64,000 nt of DNA, from contig JAODUO010000042.1 in the NCBI GenBank assembly GCA_025642075.2, forward strand, positions 637,001-701,000, read 5' to 3'. Position 1 is the first letter of the stretch. Every line of letters begins with the position of its first letter. A model generated the notes under the pieces. It saw only the letters and a program-made list of their open reading frames with translations, did no database searches and was not told the origin of the DNA. Made by a program: the position numbers and the translations under genes. This DNA comes from Ridgeia piscesae (taxonomy: Eukaryota; Annelida; Polychaeta; Sabellida; Siboglinidae). Shown here piece after piece: positions 1 through 12,200 of the stretch.

Positions 1-1001
1 CATTCACACTCGCCGCTGGCCATGTCTTCGTCACGGAGTGGGAATGGTTTGTCAGGCTTCTGTGAGCACGTAGGCACAGTGGGACTGAGACTGTTTAACC
101 TCGCACTCTTGCTGGTCACACGTGGAACGCTTCTGATAACTCTGTCTGTTGCAGTGTACGTTGTTAGAACCAAGTAGGAATATAGATGACACTTCTATCC
201 TGCTTCTGTACTAATTCATAACAACTCACAGAGATATTCACCTTGCTGGATTATTGACGTCATGTCTGCTAACTGTGCTCGCATGCCAACATGGAGTGTG
301 CATTGTTGTAGTGTGCACACATGCTAACATTGGGTGTGCATGCAATGCCACGCACGCTACCAAGTGTGCACCTGTGCTAAAGTTGCCTAGATGTACGTGC
401 AGGTAATACTGTCTAAGTGTGCACACATGCTAACATAGTCATAAGTGTACGTGCATGCTAACGTAGTTAACATGTGCTAACATTGTCTAAGTGTGCACGG
501 TACAACAGTCCAAATGCACTGTGTGTATCATCTGTGTGTATCATCTGTGTACATCATCTGTATGTATCATCTGACGTACACAGGAGTGATCTACTGTTCG
601 TTTTCTGTTTGCATAACTCGGGATTCTGTATCCCATCACCCGTATATTTCCTGTTTAAAATCTGTGCATGTTATTGGTCTGTATGCCGAGTAATGTTATC
701 AATTAGTTGGAATATTTTATTTTAAGTTTTGTATGTTGCACTGTATATTACAGCACAAACGTATAAACAGGCATGTACAAGTCATCATCAGCACGCCTAC
801 AAACACAAACCCGTGCCCAGACCAACTCACAGACCTTCATGTCTGCATGCGCATGAGTAACAACACATCAGTAGTTACCTTAGCCTTGCCTTAGTGCGAC
901 ACCACGTTGTGTGGTGGGAGGGTCGCTGTAGCAGTGGGGCTAAATGAATGGTAAATGAATGGTGTGTTCGCCCGCGTCTCACCACCCCTGTGTGCCGACA
1001 G
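1..1001. other. Presumed MRCK intron
   Basis: No recognisable exon. It contains loosely repeated gtgtgcacacatgctaacat-type sequence (250-500) and short tatcatctgtgtg repeats (525-575). The open frame at the very start (1-180) has no recognisable family. Confidence 0.5.
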
Positions 1002-1158
1002 GACCAGCCTGACCTGCGGACAACCCCCCTGCCCACCCCTCCACGCCAGCAACTCACACGCCACAAGTTCAGCATTCAGTCGTTCAACACCCCCTTCAAG
1101 TGTCAGCACTGCACCTCTCTCATGGTCGGACTGCTTCGACAGGGCAATGCCTGCGAAG
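1002..1158 (+). CDS. CDC42BP: MRCK exon: first half of C1 domain
   Basis: The exon follows an AG at 1000-1001 and ends at a gtaagt donor. It begins with a Pro/Thr-rich linker, then the first C1 ligands: a His, twelve residues, and CQHC, followed by [14 protein letters not shown]. The last base is split into the next exon's Glu codon. The exact 5' boundary is less certain than the 3' one because the linker is poorly conserved. Confidence 0.9.
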
Positions 1159-4100
1159 GTAAGTACAGGGCGGGGTAGTAAAGGGGCGGGGCTAGTACCA
1201 AGCACTCAAACAGCATGAACCAATAATCCATGATTTTCACTCCTGCCATTATTATTATAGAAATGATAGGAGTATGTTTGAAATGATAACTGTATAATTT
1301 GAGAGGGAAGGAGTTAGTACTAGGGGCGGGCCAGTACTTGGGCAGGGGTGTTAGAATTGGGGTTGGGTTAGTACTGGGGGGGTGGAGATATGGCAGGCTA
1401 ATGTTTGCAGTGGATAGGACTGGTGTGTGGATAATACCTGGATGGAGACATGTGACATCTGTGATGGCAAGTACTGTGTGGCTGGAGTTAGTACTGGCAA
1501 TCTGTTGCACCTGTATCAGTCGACAGGTGTATGTACAAGTCCACAAGTGTAGTTGTTCAGCAGTGACCACAGTTGGAAATAGACTCATTCAGTTTCTTAA
1601 CATCAGTAATGATTAAAAGATTCAGTGTCGGTGGAGGTTGTAGTTAACCTTCATTGTACTTGAACTTTAAACAGTGCCTAGAATACTGTATCCATGAACG
1701 CACATACAGTGTGATTGTTGAGAAGTCATTGTATGAGCTTCACTGTGTGTTTCAGAGTGTAAATACATGTGTCATATGCACTGTGCGGACAAGGCCCCCC
1801 AGGTGTGCCCTGTGCCTGATGACCAGAGTAAGTGATCACTTGCATTCAGCTTATTGGCCATCATCATTTCTCGTACAATTAGTCATATACAATTTCAACA
1901 AAACTTGCCAGAGTCTTTGATCACAGAATGTCGGTGCTGCTGTCTTTTCAGTTAATGTATGTATTCACATTGTGGTTGTTGTCTGAAATGTGTTAAGAAT
2001 TATACAATATGTCCAGAAATACACAATAGCTCATGCATACACATGAGATCCATTTTCAAAGTGTAATTGACAACAACATATAGTAAACGTTTTGCTCCTC
2101 AAATTTTTACACATCCAAAAACACACTTAGTCCAAATGACGTGTGGGCGAGTCTCTAGATAAAGCCATGGCTAGTGAAGTTGTCATGTGTTGTATAGATG
2201 TGTTGACTTGTTTACAGTGAAATTGTCATGTATTGTATAGACGTGTTGACTTGTTTACAGTGAAGTTGTCATATGTTGTACAGACGTGTTGACTTGTTTA
2301 CAGTGAAGTTGTCATGTATTGTATAGACGTGTTGATTTGTTTACAGTGAAGTTGTCATGTGTTGTACTGACGTGTTGACTTGTTTGTAGTGAAGTTGTCA
2401 TGTGTTGTACTGACGTGTTGACTTGTTTACAGTGAAATTGTCATGTGTTGTATAGACATGTTGACTTGTTTACAGTGAAGTTGTCATGTGTTGTACAGAC
2501 GTGTTGACTTGTTTACAGTGAAGTTGTCATGTGTTGTACAGACGTGTTGACTTGTTTACAGTGAAGTTGTCATGTGTTGTATAGACGTGTTGACTTGTTT
2601 GTAGTGAAGTTGTCATGTGTTGTATAGACGTGTTGACTTGTTTACAGTGAAGTTGTCATATGTTGTACAGACGTGTTGACTTGTTTACAGTGAAGTTGTC
2701 ATGTATTGTATAGACGTGTTGACTTGTTTACAGTGAAGTTGTCATGTGTTGTACTGACGTGTTGACTTGTTTGTAGTGAAGTTGTCATGTGTTGTACTGA
2801 CGTGTTGACTTGTTTGTAGTGAAGTTGTCATGTGTTGTACTGACGTGTTGACTTGTTTACAGTGAAATTGTCATGTGTTGTATAGACATGTTGACTTGTT
2901 TACAGTGAAGTTGTCATGTGTTGTACAGACGTGTTGACTTGTTTACAGTGAAGTTGTCATGTGTTGTACAGACGTGTTGACTTGTTACAGTGAAGTTGTC
3001 ATGTGTTGTATAGACGTGTTGACTTGTTTACAGTGAAGTTGTCATGTGTTGTATAGACGTGTTGACTTGTTTACAGTGAAGTTGTCATGTGTTGTACAGA
3101 CGTGTTGACTTGTTACAGTGAAGTTGTCATGTGTTGTATAGACGTGTTGACTTGTTTACAGTGAAGTTGTCATGTGTTGTATAGACGTGTTGACTTGTTT
3201 ACAGTGAAGTTGTCATGTGTTGTACAGACGTGTTGACTTGTTTACAGTGAAGCGGCCAGTAGGAATAGACCCAGTTAAAGGAGTGGGAACGGCCTATGAA
3301 GGCACAGTGAAGGTGAGTGTGATTCCTATTATTAAAATGTTTTAATGCCAGGACTTCATTTCCATACAAGTTCAATGAACAGTTATGATAGTCACAGAAA
3401 TGTCATGCATGAGATCATCTTGAAATAACTGACACTTGACCTTGATTAGGTTGGACTGGGAGAGAGTGGGAAGTGGCAGGGATAGTAAAAGCTGTGAAGG
3501 GGAGTGGAATGGAAGGGTAACGTGGATTTGTGGCACTATAGAAATGCTTTATTATTATTATAAGGGGATCGGGGAGAGTGGGAAGTGAGGGTGATAAATA
3601 GGGGATTGGTGGGGAGTGGAATGGGATCAGAGGAAGGGAAATAAAAATTGAGGATCATTATCACTAAGTAGACACAAGATGACACGGTTGATGACATCAG
3701 ATGTGATGGTGACACTAGATAACACAGTTGGCGTCACAGGATGACACAGTTTGTAACACTGGAAGACACGGTTGGTGACACTGGATCACACAATTGCTGA
3801 CACTAGGTGTCACTGTTAGTGACACTAGATGACACAGTTAATGACAGTGGTGACACATTGCAGGTGCCACGGCCCGGAGGCATCAGACGTGGCTGGATGC
3901 AACAGCTGGTGGTTGTGTGTGACTTCAAACTGTTCCTGTATGATGTCACGCCCGACAGGAACAACGTGCCCAATGTGGGCGTCAGTCAAGTCATCGACAT
4001 GAGGTGGGTGTTTGTTCTGACTGGGGGTTAGTTAGTGACAGACAGGTAGACTAGGATGTCTGGTGTTTTCAGTGGCCTAATTAAACGTTGTACGTAGTTG

Positions 4101-5400
4101 TGAAGGTCTAGTATTTTTTAATCGATTGCGTCCTGCAGGTGAGTTTTTTTGTATGGCACAGAATAAAGGTGTCTTAACTTATGTGTTTGTTGTTGTTTTA
4201 GGGATGAAAATTTCTCAGTAGGGTCTGTTTTTGAATCGGACGTGATCCACGCAAAACCGAAGGAGATACCAAGAATATTCAAGGTGACTATGTAACATAT
4301 GTTACATTTATGTTATGTTTATGTCACAGCATTATTGTTGTTACATAATGATAAATGGTGCCAACGGTGTACGAGGGGTTATGTGACTGGTTGAATATTC
4401 AGTTTCTGTTGCCAGAATGGTGGAAGCATGTGGAAATGTGTAGGTAGATGTATTCAAACAAACCATTTATTAGTTTGGTGCCATATCGTACTGATAATTA
4501 CTGTCAAAATTTTCATGTCACATGACTCACACATTGTAGACAGGACCTTTGGTTGGGAAGGCAGGCGTGTTTTACGAGATTTGTAAATTGTTAGTAAATG
4601 CAAAACGACTTTTCTAACTGTTTGTTTCCACTAGTTTGACAGAATAGGTGTTTGAGGTTTAGCACGTAGGTGTCTTATGGAAGAACGTGTTTTGTTAAAA
4701 TAGCTTAAACTTCTCTACGCACTCTTTAAATGATAAACGATATGGGCATGTTTGAATTGTATGATTTGGTCATTACTTCAAGTACATGCCTGTAGCCCCT
4801 GTGGTCATCTTGAGGTCATCTTGTGCAGGTGTCCACCACCATGCTGGACCCCCCGGGAGAGGTGCACTCAGTGTTCATGCTGGCCGAGAGTGAACATGAT
4901 CAGATCCGTTGGATCGGTGCTCTCAAAGAACTACACAAGATACTGCGCAAGAACCGCATACCCAACAAGGCGGTGAGTGTCCAGTTGTAGACGCTAACGT
5001 TCCTGGGTCACACCGGCTGTGACTCGCCTCTAATGACACCTTGTGATTAATTGACACAAGAGGCGTTACATTTTCTGTTGTATTTGCTCATTCCAACTGG
5101 TCCAATGGACCCAGTAACTGGACTGACTGACAACTAAAGCAGTACGTGTAAATAACACATAAAACCAATGAGGACGTAAAAACCATACAGTACTAACTAG
5201 CGTTAGATAACATGCAAAGTTTATTATGAATAAAACGTTTTGTACACAAACTACATTGCCAGTGCTGTATTACAGCCTCATAAAATAAACATTACTGCAC
5301 ACAGTTGTCACTATAAAAGCTGCTTTGTGTTTGTGTCATAAAGTCTGAATGTTGACAGTATATATGTATATATGTATATATATATATATATATACACATA

Positions 5401-5499
<99 letters not shown>

Positions 5500-8368
5500 G
5501 GAATGTACAATTGCATTAAACTGTGTTAACATTCTTTTTTTAATGGCTTTTTGGAGGTTTTGCTTGGCATTTGCTAGGTCATAGGTCAGCTGATCATCGT
5601 CTCAAGACTGTCTGTCATCTGTTGACCTTTGTCTGTTAACCTTCATCCTATGACCTGTATCACATGACCATTACCACTTGATGTCAGTTGACCATCAGGA
5701 TAAGTTCTTGACTACGTCCAGGTGTTAACCACTAACTGTGCTGCTGTTGTCGCAGGTGTACAAGGCCCAGGTGATCTATGACAGTCAACTGCCGTTTGCA
5801 TCCAAGATACAGTGTGGTGCAATACTAGGTGGGTGGTCTAAGTGGTGGAATAACACAACTCTCTCTCTCTCTGTGTTTATCTTCAGTAATGTTACCTGTA
5901 TTGATAACTGTGCAGTTTTACACTGTAGTGTGTAGATTTATTATAGGTGTAGTGTTCTGTACTGTTTTGTATAGATCATTTTGATCTGCTCTTCTGCTTT
6001 ATATTGTTTACGTTTTTAACAGAATAACTAAATATATGTTGCAATTTTATGTGTCTGTGTCTCATTTGTATATTTTCTAATATTATTTAGGGTGTTGAAA
6101 ATCCTATCTCTAACCTAAGTTGTGCGCAGATGTAACAGCTAGTGTTGTGTTTTAAAAGCAAATCGAAGACGCACTATTTTAGCATAGCATACAAGTTATT
6201 TATTAATTTAGCAGCTGTAGTATTAACTTGCATAGTTCTTTCTACGGATCATATATACGTTAATTTTCTTAATTTTAATTGTTTTACTTTTTTGTAATCT
6301 TTTTATGTCAGACGTTTCTACTAGTTTATGTTCTATTTGTTGTACCACATAATGCCGTAGACTGTAGTTATATGAATGTTGTGCTGTAGAACTCGGTTAA
6401 TGTTTACATAATATATATGTCCTTTGCTGGGACTTAATGACACCGGTGACGCGTCATGTTTCAGATCATGACAGACTCCTCGTGGGGACAGATGACGGCC
6501 TGTATGTGCTGGAACTGCTCAGAGACGGTGAGTGACACTCATAACTCATCACTCATGGCCTTCATGACAGCACCACCTTTAATATAATGTACAATGTTTA
6601 AAGGGATTCTATGAGAATTTAAAACTCCGTTTTACTCACAGTTTTAAATTAATCCTGTTAACACAATTAGTCCATGTGATTACAAGTATGTTTTAATTAA
6701 TCATTTATAACTCTGACTACATATCAAAAATATTACTCCACATATATGGAGTTTCTAGTTTGGGCTTCACCTATGCTATCCATATAAGGCATGGTCATGA
6801 ATATTCAGTTTGTCAGACTGATTTCATTTGATAAGTTCACTTTTAAAAGCTAGTTGTCATCAACATGGTTCATTACGTGTGCATGAATATTTATTATAAT
6901 CGGGCTGCATAATGCAAGTTTTTATACAGTGCATCATGAATGTGTATCAGCTCACAAAGAATCCCTTTAAATGTTGATAATCTGGACTGTATCAGCAACT
7001 GATCAGTAACACCTATAATTATTCTGGTAAAACATTTGGTAATTTAAAAAACGTGTATTGTTTATACATAGCCAGATATATTTGTAAAATAATTAATCAT
7101 CTATAGAAGTATTTTACACAGCATTTATATATGACAGTGCATGCATGCATGTGTGTGCTTCCAGTTGTGTGTGCTTCCATTTGTGTGTGCATGTGCTTGC
7201 TTGCATATGTGTGTGTGTGTCTATGCGTGCGTGCGTGGTGTGTTTGTGGGTGTGCATGTGTGGATGTGGATGTGTGCGTGCATGCATGTGTTTGTACGTA
7301 TGTCTGCAGTTTTGTTAAAGAAAGGTTTAACTTGCTGTGTTTCAGACATTGTGAGAATAAGCGACAAGAAGGCTGTATACCAAGTAGAAATATTATCCGA
7401 TTTAATCATTACGATAACAGGTGAGTGACACAGTACATCCACGGGCAATAGGAAAATGTTTTTCCATAATACATAATAAAAAAACCTGAAAAATAATTGA
7501 ATGTTTTGTTCATCTGTCTAGAATGTACCAATATTAAATGTGGAATTGTAGTTAAGCACGGTACCTCTGTGATTGTGATGGTTAAGTTAACTCTCAGAGT
7601 GTGGTGTTACACCCTTATGAATGATTTTGAGTTGACTGTCACACTGTTGTCTTACCATTACAAATGATCTTTGAGCTGGCTGTCACACTATGTGTCATCT
7701 GTGGTGACAGGGCGACAACGTCACATACGTCTAATGCCGCGGACATGTCTGGAGATGGAGGGGGTTGACTTCGCGAAGGTTGATGTCAAGGGAGCCATGG
7801 TGTTCTGTACTGGGCCCATCCGCCAGGGAACTAGCACGTGTCTGTGTGTCGCTATGAAACGGTGGGTGCTGGTTCCACTAATCTAACTTTTCGTTCCGTC
7901 ACGAGTGATGTGACGTCACAAGAACTTATCTTCCACAATTGGTTAAAGATTTAGTGTTTATTCGTTCAACTGTGAGCGCCAAAATGTTAAACTGCAGTAT
8001 CAAACAGTTAGACATTGAATGACTGGTTTTGTGGAGTGTGTTGAGACTCTTCAGACACTACTAATAGACGGTGTCACTGAGCGTGTTGTGTCTGTTGTTG
8101 ACAGGTCAGTGCACGTGTATGAGTTGACACACATGACGCGGAACCGTCACCGCCGCATGAAGGAGATCCAGAGTCCGGGGACAGTCCACTCCATCGCCAT
8201 GCTCAACGAACGCCTCGTCGTTGGCTTCTCATCCAGTTTCGCCCTGTACAGTGTGCAGGGCGATGTCGCCCCCACTGGTACGCCACGTCGCCACGCCACT
8301 GTGTAGTCTGCTTGTGTTTTGTATTTTGTTCACTTTTTTATCTGCCATATGTGCACCTTTCATATGTA

Positions 8369-8418
<50 letters not shown>

Positions 8419-8828
8419 CGTGTTTCTCTGTTTGTATGTTTGTAAATCCACATTGGTTTTGTATGTACTGGACTGAAAATGCGCATGTGATCTAGTGAGC
8501 CCAGTTGGATGGTTCACGGATTTAGACGTTTTTGAATTTCGTCCGGTGGGGTTGAAAACTTGAGAAGCTCAACATTTCATAAGGCTGTGTGTATAGTAGG
8601 CCACATGTGAGCATGTGACCTATTTCTGAGGCAGACCGAAAGAATGTAACGTAGTTTTCGAACATCTTAATACAGGAGACAACGGTGTTTTCCAGAAGTG
8701 AAATTGTGGAAGTGCTTCATAAGATATAAACACTGATAGCGTATTTACCCAGGGCAGCGGGGATGTGACTTTAAAGTTTTAGCACGGTTGACTGTCTTTT
8801 CCCCCAAGCATCATCAATATGATTAGAT

Positions 8829-8912
<84 letters not shown>

Positions 8913-9190
8913 TTACACCCGGGGAGCATGTGATTAAAGTTTTCCGGGGTGTCTTTTAAAACATCAATATGATTGTGGGTTAAACACACACACACACAGG
9001 TAAGATGAGTGAGTGGCTGTGAGGATAGAACAGTGAGGTAGTTCACTTGTAGACAGACTTGGTGTTGTTGCAGTGCTTGTCAACAGTGAGGACATCAGTC
9101 TCTACTTCCTCATGCATCAGACCATGGAGTCACTGCTGGTGGTGGAGACGTCGGCTCGAGAGTTCCTGCTTGTCTTCACCAGTAAGTCAA

Positions 9191-9234
<44 letters not shown>

Positions 9235-12200
9235 CACACACACTGTGGTAGCTGTCTCTCAGGACTGGGCACTCACACTAGTTGCTGTAAAGACAAGTCA
9301 CACATACAGGGCACTCACACTAGTTGGCACTTGCACTAGTTGCTGTAAAGACAAGTCACACATACAGGGCACTTGACATTAGTTGCTGTAAAGACAAATC
9401 ACACATACGGGGCACTGACATTAGTTACTGTAAAGACAAGTCACACATACAGGGCACTCACACTTAGTTGCTGTAAAGACAAGTCACACATACAGGGCAC
9501 TCGCACCAGTTGCTGTAAAGACAAGTCACACATACAGCGGCACTCGCACTAGTTGCTGTAAAGACAAGTCACACATACAGGGCACTCACACTAGTTGCTG
9601 TAAAGACAAGTACACATATGGCGGGACTGCACTTTGTTGCTGTAAAGACAAGTCACACACACAGGGCACTCGCACTAGTTGCTGTAAAGACAAGTCACAC
9701 ACACAGGGGCACTTGCACTAGTTGCTGTAAAGACAAGTCACACATACAGGGCACTGACATTAGTTGCTGTAAAGACAAGTCACACATACAGGGCACTCAC
9801 ACTAGTTGCTGTAAAGACAAGTCACACATACAGGGCACTGACATTAGTTGCTGTAAAGACAAGTCACACATACGGGCACTGCACTTTGTTGCTGTAAAGA
9901 CAAGTCACACATACAGGGCACTGACACTTTGTTGCTGTAAAGACAAGTCACACATACGGGGCACTCGCACTAGTTGCTATAAAGACAAGTCACACATACA
10001 GGGCAAAAACGGGATTTATTTTGCCTTTTAAAGACAAGGGCAACATAACAATACATTAGGGTTTTAAAGAAAATCACACATACAGGGTTTACTCACCTTT
10101 TTGCCTGTTAATACAAAGGGACACATGGGGTGCATTAGTTGCTTAAGCAAACCTGGGTGTGTTCGTAAAAACAAACACACACCGGGTCCCCAATTGCTTT
10201 AAAAAAATCCCCATGGGGCCCCGCACAGGTGGACAAATCCAGTAAGAGGGACTCGCCAGGGTGAAAAAAGGAAAATACGGGGCACTGGCTTAGTTGCTGT
10301 GATAGAAATACACCCAGGGAACATTTTGCTGTAAGACAATCCCCCACAGGGATCACTTAAGCTGTAAGGACAATACAACTGACTATTGCTGTAAAAACAA
10401 TGGGGTACCCCCTATTCTGTAAAGAAAAACACCATAAAAGGGTAATTAAATTCTTAATTGACCAAAATATACAGCACCGACAAGTTTTTGTTTAAGAAAA
10501 TACATAGGGGCATGATTTTTAAACACAAGGGATTAAAATAAGCTGTAAAGACAAAAAATAGTAATTTTGTAAAAACAAGTAAAAAGGGGATTTGTTTTGT
10601 AAAACTGAGTGAACATAACAACGGGACTGCACTAGTTGCTGTGAAATCCCCCTTGTAGTTGCACCCAGTGGCTAGTGGTTAAGGGTGAATTAGTTGCTTA
10701 AGCAAGGGTTTCAGCGGGCCCCCTATTCTTGACAAATCCCTATGCGGGAGAACGTTGCTTTTTGACAACGCCATGACGGGAGAAATGGCTGAAAGACAAA
10801 TCCACAACGGGTTTTGCCGAAAAACAAGTCACGTCGTTACAGGCACTCGCTGTTGCTGTAAAGAAAATAAAGAACTAGTTGCAAAGACAAGTTTCCTCAG
10901 GGCCGACATTAGTTGCCTGAAGACGTCACATAGGCACTTTTGTGTTGCTGTAAAAACTGCACATACCGGGGGCATACTTAGCCGTAAAAACAAGTCACAC
11001 ATAAGGGCACTGCATAGTTGCTGTAAAGACAAGTCACACAACAGGGCACTCACACTAGTTGCTGTAAAGACAAGTCACACATACAGGGCACTCGCACTAG
11101 TTGCTGTAAAGACAAGTCACACATACAGGGCACTGACATTAGTTGCTGTAAAGACAAGTCACACATACAGGGCACTCACACTAGTTGCTGTAAAGACAAG
11201 TCACACACACGGGGCACTCGCACTAGTTGCTGTAAAGACAAGTCACACATACGGGGCACTCGCACTAGTTGCTGTAAAGACAAGTCACACACACAGGGCA
11301 CTCACACTAATTGCTGTAAAGACAAGTCACACACACAGGGCACTCACACTAATTGCTGTAAAGACAAGTCACACATACAGGGCACTTGCACTAGTTGCTG
11401 TAAAGACAAGTCACACACACGGGGCACTCGCACTAGTTGCTGTAAAGACAAGTCACACACACAGGGCACTCACATTAATTGCTGTAAAGACAAGTCACAC
11501 ACACAGGGCACTCACACTAATTGCTGTAAAGACAAGTCACACATACAGGGCACTCGCACTAGTTGCTGTAAAGACAAGTCACACATACAGGGCACTCACA
11601 CTAGTTGCTGTAAAGACAAGTCACACATACAGGGCACTCGCACTAGTTGCTGTAAAGACAAGTCACACACACGGGGCACTCGCACTAGTTGCTGTAAAGA
11701 CAAGTCACACATACAGGGCAAACACAGAAGCATTTATTTCTACCTTGATACAGGCCAATCGGTTAATATAAAATATTTCATTGGTTTTACAGAATTTTTC
11801 ATTCAGAGGTTTGTGTTACCTTATGTGACACGTGTTGATACAAATGGTACACGTGGGTGGTTTGTTTCTTTGCAGCGCTGGGTGTGTACGTAGACAGCAC
11901 GGGACGCCGGTCTCGGGCCCAAGAGATCACATGGCCTGCTCAGGTGGTCAGTGCCAGTAAGTAGTGGACAGCAGCTGAAGGACATTCGGGGTCGGCTTCA
12001 GTGGATAGTGGATAGAATGACCCAGTGAACATTTGAGTTGACATCAGCAGTGTTGATGCTTACAGCTGTTGGATAATTAACTGTTATTGTCATGTAGCAT
12101 GGTTACGTATCATAATCAGACACCATAACAAGTAATTAAATTCTTAATTGACCGAAAATATACAGTACCAGAAAATGTGTTTTTTTCTGAAGTTATAGTC

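Noticed and set aside
1103..1588. 161-codon minus-strand open frame
   Set aside because: It overlaps the conserved C1 exon on the opposite strand and has no recognisable features.
9618..11771. Plus-strand open frames with repeated [12 protein letters not shown]
   Set aside because: They are shadows of the 42-bp minisatellite and the garbled copy at 10.0-11.0 kb, within an intron.
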